DNA of 64,000 nucleotides, taken from the NCBI GenBank assembly GCA_020725335.1, contig DYFF01000007.1:186001-250000 (forward strand), in the 5' to 3' direction. Under the pieces are notes generated by a model. The model saw nothing but the letters and a program-made list of their open reading frames with translations, was not told the origin of the DNA and did no database searches. This stretch comes from Thermodesulfovibrio sp. GTDB taxonomy: Bacteria > Nitrospirota > Thermodesulfovibrionia > Thermodesulfovibrionales > Thermodesulfovibrionaceae. This document shows positions 1-8,653 of the stretch, piece after piece. Each line of letters begins with the position of its first letter. The stretch's first letter is position 1. The translations under genes and the position numbers were made by a program.

Positions 1-1179
1 TCTCTTTAATCCCAAAGTCTTTTTGAATAAAAGTTCAAGTGATGCATCAGCTCCTTCAAACTGAAAGCCTTCATTTTCTAAATTTTTTACTGCATCAACT
101 ACTGCTTGTACATCCGGTGAATTTGGATCAAGAGATATTCCAAATTCTTCAGCTTTTTTAAGAATATTGCTTTTACCTGCTAAATCTGAAACTAATACTC
201 TCTGTCTATTGCCTATAAGTTCTGGTTTAATATGCTCATAGGTCTCTGGTCTCTTTCTTATGGCGCTAACATGAACTCCACCTTTGTGAGCAAAAGCACT
301 CTCTCCTACAAAGGGCTGTCTTTTGAAAGGAGTTAAATTAGCTATCTCATATACAAATTTTGATATATCTGTTAATTTTTTTAATTGGTCGTTATTGATA
401 CATTCAAATCCCATTTTAATTTGAAGATTTGGAATAACTGAACAAAGATTTGCATTTCCGCATCTCTCACCAAATCCATTCATAGTTCCTTGAACCTGTA
501 CTGCACCATTTAAAACAGCAACAATGCTGTTTGCAACAGCGCAATCAGAGTCATTATGAGCATGAATTCCTAATGGACTTTTTATCTTATTTTTTATATC
601 TTTCATAATTTTTTCTACTTCCTGAGGAAGAGTTCCTCCATTAGTATCGCAAAGCACGAGACAGTCTGCTCCTGCCTGTTCTGCAGATTTTAAACATTTA
701 ATTGCATAATCAGGATTGTCCTTGAACCCATCAAAAAAATGCTCTGCATCAAAAAAAACTTTATCTGTATATTTTTTCAGATAAGTTATAGTGTTATAGA
801 TTAAATCAAGATTCTCTTCAAGTGTAATTCTAAGAGCTTCTGTTACATGAAAATCCCAACTTTTACCAAAAATAGTTATTATCTCAGTTTCTGATAATAT
901 CAGTGTCCTTATATTTGGATCATTTTCTACTTTGAATTTTGGTCTATGAGTGCTTCCAAATGCAACTACTTTTGCTGTGTTAAGTTTTAATTTTTTTACT
1001 TTCTTAAAATATTCGGCATCCTTCGGATTAGAACCAGGCCATCCTCCCTCAATATAATGGAAACCTAACTCGTCTAATTTTTCTGTAATTTTTAGCTTAT
1101 CGTCAACAGAAAAAGATATTTCCTCAGCTTGAGAACCGTCTCTTAATGTTGTATCATATATTTCTATATTTTTCTGCAT
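1..1179 (-). CDS. cimA: Citramalate synthase, 5' part (runs off window)
   Basis: The frame from the ATG at 1179 stays open for 393 codons to the window edge, so only the N-terminal three quarters of an expected ~530-residue protein is present and the C-terminal allosteric LeuA-type domain is outside. The HMGL-like aldolase signature [20 protein letters not shown] opens the protein. [13 protein letters not shown] carries the metal-binding His pair, and [13 protein letters not shown] is typical of the citramalate synthase family. The family condenses pyruvate and acetyl-CoA to (R)-citramalate for threonine-independent isoleucine synthesis. There is no Shine-Dalgarno before the ATG; a TTGCCT-18-TATATT box ends 5 bases upstream, so the mRNA may be leaderless. 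2-isopropylmalate synthase is less likely because of the [11 protein letters not shown] form of the motif. Confidence 0.93.
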   Translation of the reverse strand, partial: MQKNIEIYDTTLRDGSQAEEISFSVDDKLKITEKLDELGFHYIEGGWPGSNPKDAEYFKKVKKLKLNTAKVVAFGSTHRPKFKVENDPNIRTLILSETEIITIFGKSWDFHVTEALRITLEENLDLIYNTITYLKKYTDKVFFDAEHFFDGFKDNPDYAIKCLKSAEQAGADCLVLCDTNGGTLPQEVEKIMKDIKNKIKSPLGIHAHNDSDCAVANSIVAVLNGAVQVQGTMNGFGERCGNANLCSVIPNLQIKMGFECINNDQLKKLTDISKFVYEIANLTPFKRQPFVGESAFAHKGGVHVSAIRKRPETYEHIKPELIGNRQRVLVSDLAGKSNILKKAEEFGISLDPNSPDVQAVVDAVKNLENEGFQFEGADASLELLFKKTLGLKR

Positions 1180-1262
1180 AGGTTAATATATTACATTTTT
1201 AAAATATAAGGCAAGATATGCTATATTAAATACTATCAAAACTTTAATTGAAGGAGATTTTT

Positions 1263-2822
1263 ATGGGGAAAAAATTGATGCTCGGAACATCAGCAATCGC
1301 TCAGGGGGCGATAGAAGCAGGGATATCTTATGCAGCTTCCTATCCTGGTACACCCGCTACGCAGATACTCGAACATTTAGCTCAAAATTCCTCTGTAAAA
1401 TGTGAATGGTCTATAAATGAAAAGGTTGCCTATGAAGTTGCTTATGGTGTATCCCTCACAGGTAGAAGAGCTCTATGCTCAATGAAACATGTAGGATTAA
1501 ATGTTGCCTCAGACCCCTTTATGACCTCTGCTTATCTTGGTGTAAGAGGAGGCTTTGTTTTAGCTATTGGTGATGACCCAGGAGCTTATTCATCCCAGAA
1601 TGAACAAGATAGCAGATTCTATGCTTCATTTGCTAAAATTCCCTGTTTAGAACCATCAGATGGTCAAGAAGCTAAAGATATGACTAAATTAGCATTTGAT
1701 ATATCTGAAGAACTAAACTTACCTGTTATGATTAGAAGTATCACAAGACTGCTTCACTGCTATAGTCCTGTGGAAATAGGTAAAAAAAGAAAAGAAAATA
1801 CCGTTAGTATTGAGAAAAATCCTGAACACATGATTGCCATTCCAAAACATGTAATAAATCTTCACAAGACACTAAATGCAAAGCAAACGCTTATACTTGA
1901 AGTAATTAAAAAGCATAAACTAAATAAAATATTCACTGCTAAATCTAAAAAGGGAATAATCGCATGTGGCATAACCTTTCAGTATGCAATGGAACTTAAA
2001 GAAAAATTACCTATTCTTAAAATATCTGCTTATCCCATAGAGAAAAATTTAATTAAGGAATTTGTTAATAACTTAGAAGAGGTAATAGTTCTCGAAGAAG
2101 GCTATCCTTTTGTAGAACAGTTAGTAAGGTCTTATCATCCAAAAGTAAAGGGAAAAATCTCTGGAGACCTTCCAATGGAGGGAGAATTGGGCATTGATTC
2201 TGTAATGAAAGTCTTTAATAAATGTAATAATTACTGTCCAGAAGACGTGAATAAATATCTACTGCCTAGGCCTCCAGTACTTTGCGCAGGGTGTCCTCAT
2301 AGAGAATTCTATAAAGCTTTAAATGAAGCAAAACCATCTTTTGTAACAGGAGACATAGGTTGCTATACCTTAGGAGCAAATCCTCCTTTTAAGGCAATTG
2401 ACACATGCTTATGTATGGGTGCAAGCATAAGCAAGGCATCAGGTATTGCTTCTCAAGGAATAAAAGGAGTAGCAGCGATAATTGGAGACTCAACGTTTAT
2501 TCATACCGGAATTCCTGCCTTGATAAATGCTGTATATAATAAATCCAATATTCTTGTCTGCATTCTGGATAACTCCTCCGTAGCAATGACAGGACATCAA
2601 CCTACACCAGCAATCGGAGTTACTGCAAAAGGTGAAGATACAAAGGTTCTTGACCTGGCTCAACTCTGCAAAGCCTGCGGTGCTGACTCTGTAGAAGTAG
2701 TAGACCCTTACGATAAAAAAACAACCTATGAAGCAATAAAAAGAGGCTTAGAAACTCCTGGAGTCAATGTAATAATAGCTAAACGAGCTTGTGTATTAGT
2801 TGCACGAAAACTAAAGAGCTAA
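1263..2822 (+). CDS. iorA: Indolepyruvate:ferredoxin oxidoreductase, alpha subunit, without ferredoxin domain
   Basis: The product is the large TPP subunit of the enzyme that interconverts aryl-pyruvates and aryl-acetyl-CoA with ferredoxin. The ATG at 1263 follows a good AGGAG; a TTG 15 bases upstream in frame lacks a site. In 519 residues I see the N-terminal pyrimidine-binding domain (YAASYPGTPATQ), CAGCPHRE at 341-348, and the TPP motif from GDS 408-410 to DN 436-437. Family members usually continue for ~80-100 residues with two [4Fe-4S] clusters. Here the protein stops at KLKS just after the TPP domain, and no Cys-rich stretch follows in another frame. The partner iorB lies 3.4 kb away on the opposite strand. 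An extended -10 TGCTATATT (1219-1227) could drive it. The 3' end overlaps the convergent ACT gene by 12 bp. Confidence 0.9.
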   Translation: MGKKLMLGTSAIAQGAIEAGISYAASYPGTPATQILEHLAQNSSVKCEWSINEKVAYEVAYGVSLTGRRALCSMKHVGLNVASDPFMTSAYLGVRGGFVLAIGDDPGAYSSQNEQDSRFYASFAKIPCLEPSDGQEAKDMTKLAFDISEELNLPVMIRSITRLLHCYSPVEIGKKRKENTVSIEKNPEHMIAIPKHVINLHKTLNAKQTLILEVIKKHKLNKIFTAKSKKGIIACGITFQYAMELKEKLPILKISAYPIEKNLIKEFVNNLEEVIVLEEGYPFVEQLVRSYHPKVKGKISGDLPMEGELGIDSVMKVFNKCNNYCPEDVNKYLLPRPPVLCAGCPHREFYKALNEAKPSFVTGDIGCYTLGANPPFKAIDTCLCMGASISKASGIASQGIKGVAAIIGDSTFIHTGIPALINAVYNKSNILVCILDNSSVAMTGHQPTPAIGVTAKGEDTKVLDLAQLCKACGADSVEVVDPYDKKTTYEAIKRGLETPGVNVIIAKRACVLVARKLKS

Positions 2823-3242
2823 AACATCATCCCAGCTGAGTAGTTTAATATCCTTTTCCTGAAGTAGGGAAATGGTTTTGTCAAGATTTTCTGTTCTTAT
2901 GACTACAACAGCCTTTTCACCAGATTTTTCAACAAAGGCATAGATATATTCTATATTTATGTTTGCATCATATAGATATCGTAAGGATTCTGCAAGTCCT
3001 CCTGGTTTATCCTTGACTGCCATAGCTATTACATTGGTGAGTTTAACTGTAAACTCATTGTTCTCAAGAATTTCTTTGGCTTTTTCAGGATCAGTAACAA
3101 TCATTCTAAGAATTCCGAATTCGGAAGTATCAGCAATTGAAAGAGCTCTGATATTTATCCCTGCATCAGCAAGAGCTTTTAATGCTTCGTAAAGTCTTCC
3201 TCTTTTGTTTTCAAGAAAAACTGAAAGTTGTTTTATTTTCAT
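2811..3242 (-). CDS. Tandem ACT-domain protein (distal copy)
   Basis: The protein has 143 residues made of two ACT domains in tandem, roughly 3-68 and 70-137. Both halves begin with the hallmark pattern, seen as ENKRGRLYEALKALADAGIN and DKPGGLAESLRYLYDANIN, where the Gly-Arg/Gly-Gly turn normally binds an amino acid. There is no enzymatic domain. Such proteins commonly sit beside phenylacetate-CoA ligases and are thought to sense amino acids. This gene ends the iorB-paaK-ACT-paaK-ACT operon and is preceded by AGGAGG. A role as an aromatic amino acid sensor for the upstream PaaK/IOR proteins is inference. The last 12 bp overlap the end of the convergent iorA. Confidence 0.85.
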   Translation of the reverse strand: MKIKQLSVFLENKRGRLYEALKALADAGINIRALSIADTSEFGILRMIVTDPEKAKEILENNEFTVKLTNVIAMAVKDKPGGLAESLRYLYDANINIEYIYAFVEKSGEKAVVVIRTENLDKTISLLQEKDIKLLSWDDVLAL

Positions 3243-3253
3243 CTTTAAACCTC

Positions 3254-4558
3254 CTATTCATTAAGACTTCTTTTATCGATAATTCTTTTCGCTTTACCTT
3301 CACTTCTTGGAAGGCTTTTAGGTTCAACAAGGGTCACTTTTACTCTAATACCAACTATTTCCTCTATACGTCGTTCAAGCTTCTTTTTTAAATTCTCTAT
3401 ATGTCTGACTTCATCAGAGAAAGTTTCTTTTGACATCTCCACCATTACTTCAATTTCGTCAAGATGCTGTGGTCTTGTAATAATTATCTGATAGTGAGGC
3501 TCAACTCCCTGTACTTCCAAAATCGCCTTTTCAATTTGATAGGGGAATAACATTACACCCCTTACCTTAATCATGTCATCAGTCCTGCCTCTAATTCTCT
3601 CGATCCTTAAAAAGGTTCTGCCGCAAGTACATTTGTCTTTAATAATGGATGTTATATCCCTCGTTCTAAATCTTAACATTGGCATTCCTTCCCTGGTAAT
3701 TGTAGTAAGAACAAGCTCACCCCTTTTACCTGCTGGAAGAGGATCTCCAGTGTCTGGGTCTATTATCTCAGCTATAAAGTGATCTTCAAATACATGGAGT
3801 CCCTTTTTTTCTACACACTCATGGGCAACGCCAGGTCCTATAATCTCTGTAAGTCCATAAATATTGTAAGCATGTAGTCCAAACCTCTTTTCTATCTCTG
3901 TTCTCATAGCTTCTGTCCACATTTCTGCACCAAAACAACCAGCTTTAAGTTTCAGGGTGGTTGGCTCTATACCCATCTCCTGAGCAACTTCTGCCATGTA
4001 AAGTGCATAGGATGGAGTACAGGTAAGAATAGTAGTTCCAAAATCTCTCATTATCTCTATCTGCCTACGGGTATTGCCTGCTGAAGCAGGGACAATCATA
4101 CAACCAAGCTTTCTTGCGCCGTAATGAACACCAAACCCACCAGTGAATAATCCATATCCATAAGCTACTTGAACAATATCATTTTTTGTTGCACCTGCCA
4201 TTGTGAGACATCTTGCCATTACCTCGCCCCAAACATCAATGTCCCCTAATGTATAACCTGCTACCACTGGCTTGCCGGTTGTTCCACTTGACATATGAAT
4301 CTCTACTATTTCATCTAAGGAAGTAGCAAACATACCAAAGGGATAAACTTCTCTTAAGTCTGACTTACTCGTGAAAGGAATTTTTTTCAAGTCATCCAGA
4401 CTTTTAATATCCTCCACACTAACTCCTACTTCATCAAACTTCTTTCGATAATAAGGAACCTTTTCATAAGCTCTTTTAACTGTTGCCTTTAGTCTTTCAA
4501 GTTGTATTTTTCTTAATTGCTCTTCTGAAATACACTCCATTTCTTTATTCCAATACAT
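3254..4558 (-). CDS. paaK: Phenylacetate-CoA ligase (distal copy)
   Basis: This adenylate-forming ligase of 434 residues activates phenylacetate or a related aryl acid to its CoA thioester at the cost of ATP to AMP. Visible are the N-terminal YWNKEMEC family start, the P-loop-like [12 protein letters not shown] (A3), the YGLTE adenylation motif (A5), and a C-terminal AMP-binding_2-type domain with [13 protein letters not shown] and a lysine near the end in [11 protein letters not shown] place the start at the ATG of MYWNKE because GAGGTG lies 8 bases upstream; GTG and ATG codons 9 and 6 bases earlier overlap that site. It follows the 142-residue ACT gene by about 10 bases. It resembles the second ligase at 5025-6320, indicating a PaaK-ACT duplication. 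Confidence 0.92.
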   Translation of the reverse strand: MYWNKEMECISEEQLRKIQLERLKATVKRAYEKVPYYRKKFDEVGVSVEDIKSLDDLKKIPFTSKSDLREVYPFGMFATSLDEIVEIHMSSGTTGKPVVAGYTLGDIDVWGEVMARCLTMAGATKNDIVQVAYGYGLFTGGFGVHYGARKLGCMIVPASAGNTRRQIEIMRDFGTTILTCTPSYALYMAEVAQEMGIEPTTLKLKAGCFGAEMWTEAMRTEIEKRFGLHAYNIYGLTEIIGPGVAHECVEKKGLHVFEDHFIAEIIDPDTGDPLPAGKRGELVLTTITREGMPMLRFRTRDITSIIKDKCTCGRTFLRIERIRGRTDDMIKVRGVMLFPYQIEKAILEVQGVEPHYQIIITRPQHLDEIEVMVEMSKETFSDEVRHIENLKKKLERRIEEIVGIRVKVTLVEPKSLPRSEGKAKRIIDKRSLNE

Positions 4559-4568
4559 AGACATCACC

Positions 4569-4997
4569 TCATTTAATATCTTCAGGATTTAAAAATTTTA
4601 AATTTTCTCCTTTCAATGCATCCATTGCTTTGACAGTGTCTTCAACTTCAACAATCAAATAAGCTCTCTTTCTTGTTTCAGCTACATATACAGAAGCACT
4701 TTCTATATTAATGCCTTTTGAAGATAAAATTTTTACAACTTCATAAAGGCCTCCAGGTTGGTCTTTCATTTCTATTCCAATTGCCTCATTCAATGACACA
4801 GTAAAACCTTTTTCTTTAAGCAAATCGTAAGCCTCTTTCCACTTGTTCACCATAAATTTTATTACACCAAAGCCATTTGTGCTCGTAATTGAAAATGCAA
4901 GAATGTTTATATTTGACTCAGTTAGTACCTTTGTTATTCTCTCGAGTCTGCCAGGTTTATTTTCTGCAAAAACCGATATGATAAAAACTTTATTCAT
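4569..4997 (-). CDS. Tandem ACT-domain protein (proximal copy)
   Basis: The 142-residue protein consists of two ACT domains, with ligand-type turns at [20 protein letters not shown] and [19 protein letters not shown]. It is clearly paralogous to the ACT protein at 2811-3242, with the same length, the same two-domain order and the same position after a PaaK gene. AGGAGG lies just before the ATG. It sits between two phenylacetate-CoA ligase genes, so the operon carries two PaaK-ACT units. Allosteric sensing of an aromatic or branched-chain amino acid is a reasonable guess from the family. Nothing in the sequence identifies the ligand. Confidence 0.85.
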   Translation of the reverse strand: MNKVFIISVFAENKPGRLERITKVLTESNINILAFSITSTNGFGVIKFMVNKWKEAYDLLKEKGFTVSLNEAIGIEMKDQPGGLYEVVKILSSKGINIESASVYVAETRKRAYLIVEVEDTVKAMDALKGENLKFLNPEDIK

Positions 4998-5024
4998 ATT
5001 AAACCTCCTAAATAAACGATAAAA

Positions 5025-6320
5025 TTAAATTGTTCTGTTATCGATCACTCTCTTAGCTTTACCTTCACTAATAGGCAATGTGCCTGGTTCAAGTAGTTCT
5101 ACCTTAGGCTTAACCATCGTAGCTGAGCGAATTTTGTCAATTATTTCTTCTTTCATTTTTATAAGCCTTTCGATTTTGCCATCAAATAGTTCTCTATCTA
5201 TCTCTACTTTAACAGTCATCTCATCATAGGACTCAAGAACAATCTGATAATTTTGAGCAACTCCTTTAATACTCATCAATACCTGCTCAATCTGTTGAGG
5301 GAAGATATTAACTCCTTTTACTATGAACATGTCATCAGACCTACCAAGTATTCTTGATATTCTTCTGTGAGTTCTTCCGCATTTGCAGGGTTGGGGTATT
5401 ATTCTTGTAAGGTCTCTTGTTCTATACCTTATAAGAGGCATAGCCTCTCTGTTTAAAGTAGTAAGAACAAGCTCTCCAATTTCACCCTCTTTAACAGGCT
5501 CACCTGTATCTGGATTAATTACTTCCATTAGAAAATTATCTTCCCATATATGAAGTCCTGCTTTATATTTACACTCAAAACCTACTCCAGGTCCGTTCAT
5601 TTCTGTAAGACCATAGCAGTTATATATGTCTATCCCGAGCATATCTTCAATTTTTTTTCTTGTCTCTTCTGAGTATGGTTCAGCACCTAAATAAGCTCTT
5701 TTTAATTTTAAGTCTCTACGTGGGTCAATTCCTTTGTCGTAAATCACAGAAGCTACATATAAAGCATAGCTTGGAGTTATATGAATCATAGTTGTTCCAA
5801 AATCTCTCATAAGATTAATCTGCCTTTCTGTATTACCAGGTCCTGCGGGTATAACAAGAATTCCAACTTTTTCTGCGCCATAGTGCATCACAAATGCTCC
5901 TGTAAACAAACCATATGTCATGCTATTTTGCAGGATATCACCCTGCTTTGCACCTGTCATTACAAGACAACGTGCAATCAGTTCAGCAGAGTTATTAATA
6001 TCTTTTTTTGAGAAAAAAATTGCTTTTGGTTTACCTGTAGTTCCGCTCGAAGTGTGTAAACGGATAAGTTTTTCTATAGGTAAAGTTACGAGCCCGAAGG
6101 GATAATCTACGTATAAATCTTCTTTTGTAGTAAAGGGAAGTTTATTGACATCTTCAAGATATTTAATATCATCTGGTTTTACCTTTGCCTGTTGAAATTT
6201 AGCTCTATAATGAGGGACTTTCTGATATACTCTTCTAAGTGTTTTTTTTAGCCTTTCAAGTTGAAGTTCTCTTAGTTTTTGTTTTTTTAATGTTTCTGCT
6301 TCCTTGTTCCAAAATTGCAT
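5025..6320 (-). CDS. paaK: Phenylacetate-CoA ligase (proximal copy)
   Basis: The 431-residue adenylate-forming ligase has FWNKEAE at the start, [12 protein letters not shown] as the phosphate-binding loop, NCYGLTEMNGPG as the adenylation motif, RILGRSDDMFIVKGV at the hinge and PISEGKAKRV near the C-terminus. It differs enough from the downstream copy that the two ligases may prefer different aryl or acyl acids. The first 65 bp lie inside the end of iorB. Because FWNKE aligns with the other copy's N-terminus, the overlap is genuine. An AGGAGG and an AAGGAAA precede the ATG within iorB, suggesting translational coupling. The neighbourhood links it to IOR: aryl acid to aryl-acetyl-CoA to aryl-pyruvate, or the reverse. 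Confidence 0.92.
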   Translation of the reverse strand: MQFWNKEAETLKKQKLRELQLERLKKTLRRVYQKVPHYRAKFQQAKVKPDDIKYLEDVNKLPFTTKEDLYVDYPFGLVTLPIEKLIRLHTSSGTTGKPKAIFFSKKDINNSAELIARCLVMTGAKQGDILQNSMTYGLFTGAFVMHYGAEKVGILVIPAGPGNTERQINLMRDFGTTMIHITPSYALYVASVIYDKGIDPRRDLKLKRAYLGAEPYSEETRKKIEDMLGIDIYNCYGLTEMNGPGVGFECKYKAGLHIWEDNFLMEVINPDTGEPVKEGEIGELVLTTLNREAMPLIRYRTRDLTRIIPQPCKCGRTHRRISRILGRSDDMFIVKGVNIFPQQIEQVLMSIKGVAQNYQIVLESYDEMTVKVEIDRELFDGKIERLIKMKEEIIDKIRSATMVKPKVELLEPGTLPISEGKAKRVIDNRTI

Positions 6321-6894
6321 TTTCCTTCGCTAACCTCCTGCCTTCATGAAATGCCTTTATATTTAAATCAACTGTTTTCGGAGGGACAGAATTTTTGATT
6401 ACTTCTAACCATAACTTGTCATCAAAAGATAAAAAAATAGACAAAAAACCTAAAATCACTGAATTCTCAACCTTTGGAGCACCTAAATCCTTTGCAACTT
6501 TTTCTGCTTCAATAGAATATAAAGAAAAATTCTTTTCCTTCAAAAATTGTTCAATATTTTCAGGATATTGCTTATCTTCTGCCATGGCAGGAGTTATTTT
6601 CTTTCTATTAAAAATTATCTTTCCTGATTGCTTAAGGAAGGGAAGATAACGAATAGCCTCCATTTCTTCTAAAGCAACTAATATATCAGCATGGCCTATT
6701 GGTATTGCGGGCGAATATACCTTTTTCCCGAACCTAATATGACCAATAACGCTACCACCTCTCTGAGCCATTCCGTGTAGTTCGCTTTCCTTTACATCAA
6801 AACCACTTTGAAAGGCTACTTGCGCAATAATTCTACTCGCAAGAACAATTCCTTGCCCACCTGTTCCAGCCATAATTATATTTACATTTGACAT
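6256..6894 (-). CDS. iorB: Indolepyruvate:ferredoxin oxidoreductase, beta subunit
   Basis: This 212-residue protein is the gamma-type subunit of 2-oxoacid:ferredoxin oxidoreductase. The N-terminal GTGGQGIVLASRIIAQ nucleotide/CoA-contact loop, ESELHGMAQRGGSVIGHIRFG and the PKTVDLN segment are typical of IorB. It pairs functionally with the iorA gene on the opposite strand. It is the first gene of the operon iorB-paaK-ACT-paaK-ACT. There is no Shine-Dalgarno. An extended -10 (TGG-TAAAAT, 6902-6910) ends 7 bases before the ATG, implying a leaderless transcript, and its -35 hexamer is shared with the divergent LysR gene. The last 16 or so residues (ILEQGSRNIKKTKTKRTST region) overlap the paaK start and look unconserved. 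Confidence 0.9.
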   Translation of the reverse strand: MSNVNIIMAGTGGQGIVLASRIIAQVAFQSGFDVKESELHGMAQRGGSVIGHIRFGKKVYSPAIPIGHADILVALEEMEAIRYLPFLKQSGKIIFNRKKITPAMAEDKQYPENIEQFLKEKNFSLYSIEAEKVAKDLGAPKVENSVILGFLSIFLSFDDKLWLEVIKNSVPPKTVDLNIKAFHEGRRLAKENAILEQGSRNIKKTKTKRTST

Positions 6895-6901
6895 GTTGGA
6901 A

Positions 6902-6954
6902 ATTTTACCACAGTCAGAAAGTAATTTGCAATATTTAAGTGAATCTGCTACAAT
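6902..6954. promoter_or_regulatory. Overlapping divergent promoters of iorB and the LysR gene sharing one -35
   Basis: A single palindromic hexamer TTGCAA (6926-6931) is correctly spaced for both strands. To the right, 17 bases lead to TGC-TACAAT (-10 at 6949-6954), followed 11 bases later by the LysR ATG at 6966. To the left, 18 bases lead to TGG-TAAAAT (-10 at 6907-6902), followed 7 bases later by the iorB ATG at 6894. Neither gene has a Shine-Dalgarno. If both promoters are real, the two RNA polymerases cannot bind at once. The LysR product probably binds here as well. Confidence 0.55.
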
Positions 6955-6965
6955 TTATTACAATT

Positions 6966-7856
6966 ATGGACTTCCATCAGTTAAAAGTTTTCATTTCCGT
7001 ATATAAAAATAAAAGTTTTTCAAAAGCTGCAAAAGAAATATTTTTGACTCAACCAACAATAAGCGAACATATTAAAACTCTTGAAGAAGAATTAAAGTGT
7101 AGTCTTTTTGATAGAGTTGGTAAAAGAATTATTCCTACAAAGGAAGCTGATATACTTTATGAAGAATCCCTTGATTTAATCAATAAACTTGAAAATTTAA
7201 AGGATTCATTGCAAAAATTTAGAGAACTTCCTTCAGGTAGTATATCTGTCGGAACAAGTAGTATTCCCGGAACATATATATTACCTTCATTAATGACAGA
7301 GTTCAAAGCTTCCTATCCCGAGATAAATATTAATATTGATATATCTGACTCAGCAGAGGTAATAAATAAAATACTTTCCTATAACATTCTTATTGGTTTA
7401 GTAGGTACTCAGATTAATAATCCATTTTTAAGATACACTCCCTTTATGGAGGATGAACTTGTAATAGCCTCTCCTAATTTTATAAAAAAAGATACAATCG
7501 AGCCAGCAGAATTATTAAATAATCCCTTTATTATGAGAGAAATTGGCTCAGGCACAAGAAAAGAAACAGAAAAGCTTTTAAAGGAAATTGGGATAGATAG
7601 GTCAAAATTAAAAATAGTCTGTACTTTAGGTAGCACAGACGCTGTGAAACAAGCAGTAAAAAATGGTTTAGGGCTCTCTATTCTCTCAATACATTCCATT
7701 AAGGATGAGTTAGAATGCGGAAAACTAAAAGCAATTAGAATAAAGGGTCACAGGATGACCAGAAAGTTCTATATTGTTACACACAATAAGAGAACTTTAC
7801 CTTATATTTACAGGTTATTTTACGAATTTTTAGTAAAGAAGGCAGCTATTCAATAA
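6966..7856 (+). CDS. LysR-family transcriptional regulator
   Basis: The protein has 296 residues with a winged helix-turn-helix at the N-terminus (MDFHQLKVFISVYKNKSFSK, then TQPTISEHIKTLEEEL) and a periplasmic-binding-protein-like effector domain from about residue 90 (SVGTSSIPGTYILPSLMTEF). The ATG at 6966 gives the usual LysR N-terminus; an in-frame GTG at 6939 adds nine unrelated residues and lies within the promoter. It is divergent from iorB, the classic arrangement for a LysR protein and its target, so control of the IOR/PaaK operon is likely. The effector is unknown; an aryl acid or aromatic amino acid is the obvious candidate. The 3' end overlaps the convergent DsbC-like gene by 11 bp. 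Confidence 0.9.
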   Translation: MDFHQLKVFISVYKNKSFSKAAKEIFLTQPTISEHIKTLEEELKCSLFDRVGKRIIPTKEADILYEESLDLINKLENLKDSLQKFRELPSGSISVGTSSIPGTYILPSLMTEFKASYPEININIDISDSAEVINKILSYNILIGLVGTQINNPFLRYTPFMEDELVIASPNFIKKDTIEPAELLNNPFIMREIGSGTRKETEKLLKEIGIDRSKLKIVCTLGSTDAVKQAVKNGLGLSILSIHSIKDELECGKLKAIRIKGHRMTRKFYIVTHNKRTLPYIYRLFYEFLVKKAAIQ

Positions 7857-8589
7857 TTTTATCAAGACCTTCCTTTGTAAAACCAACCATTCTTTTACCG
7901 TTATAGGAAATAAAAGTAGGCGTTCCATTCACTGCCATTTTCTTCATTAATTCTATTGTATCATTTATCTTTTTTAAACCACTTTCACAAGATTTACCAT
8001 CCCACTTAGAGTTTAGATAGTCATTGTAACTCATATCTGAGCAAATACCCTTTATTGATTTCTCCTTTGCTTGGGGATGCAGTTGTTCTAAAGGTAGAAG
8101 TATAACCTTTACTTCTATCTTTCTCGAATCTGCCCACTCTTTTACTAAAACCTTGGCTTTTTCACAGAATGGACAATCTGGATCAGTAATCATATAAACA
8201 TATTTCTTTGCTCCTTCAGGCTTAAAAGAAAAAGCTACTACCTTTTCTATTTCATTTTTAAAGTCAGAAAAACTTTTTTCCTGAATTCTATTAAGAGCTG
8301 CTTTGGTAAGAAACTCTCCTTCTTTATAAACATCTCCTCCTATAAAAAATGTTTTATTATCAGGGGCAACATAAAAAATTCCAAAATTACCAGCCTTTTC
8401 AATCACGATCTGACATAAATTAGTTCCTTTAACGTCATTTTTTTCTAAAATTTTATCAAAGTCTGCCTTAAATGCCTGTTTGAGCTCGTTCTTTATAGTT
8501 TCTTCATTAATTTTTGTACAAGGATTTGGTGACATATTACAGGAAACCATAAAAATCAAACAAAAAATTAGAACTATAAATTTTTTCAT
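7846..8589 (-). CDS. DsbC-like thiol:disulfide interchange lipoprotein
   Basis: The 247-residue protein begins with a lysine-tipped hydrophobic signal ending FMVSC, a plausible lipobox with Cys17 as the lipidated residue. An N-terminal DsbC dimerisation-like region (about 30-100) is followed by a thioredoxin-fold domain with the redox motif CPFC (139-142) and the cis-proline loop NGTPTFI. Further cysteines at ICSDM and KSCESG resemble those of DsbC/DsbG. It probably isomerises or reduces disulfides outside the cytoplasmic membrane. No dsbD-like partner is in the window. It lies convergent with the LysR gene. A GGGGG-rich sequence sits upstream of the ATG in place of a clean ribosome site. Confidence 0.85.
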   Translation of the reverse strand: MKKFIVLIFCLIFMVSCNMSPNPCTKINEETIKNELKQAFKADFDKILEKNDVKGTNLCQIVIEKAGNFGIFYVAPDNKTFFIGGDVYKEGEFLTKAALNRIQEKSFSDFKNEIEKVVAFSFKPEGAKKYVYMITDPDCPFCEKAKVLVKEWADSRKIEVKVILLPLEQLHPQAKEKSIKGICSDMSYNDYLNSKWDGKSCESGLKKINDTIELMKKMAVNGTPTFISYNGKRMVGFTKEGLDKIIE

Positions 8590-8653
8590 TAAATACCCCC
8601 GTCGTATTTTCTTTAATCTAACATTAAAATAAAATAAAAATCAAAATCTCTCT

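Noticed and set aside
2820-3242. Frameshift as the explanation for the missing IorA ferredoxin domain
   Set aside because: The other plus-strand frames after 2822 contain no cysteine-rich segment; the region encodes a good ACT protein on the minus strand.
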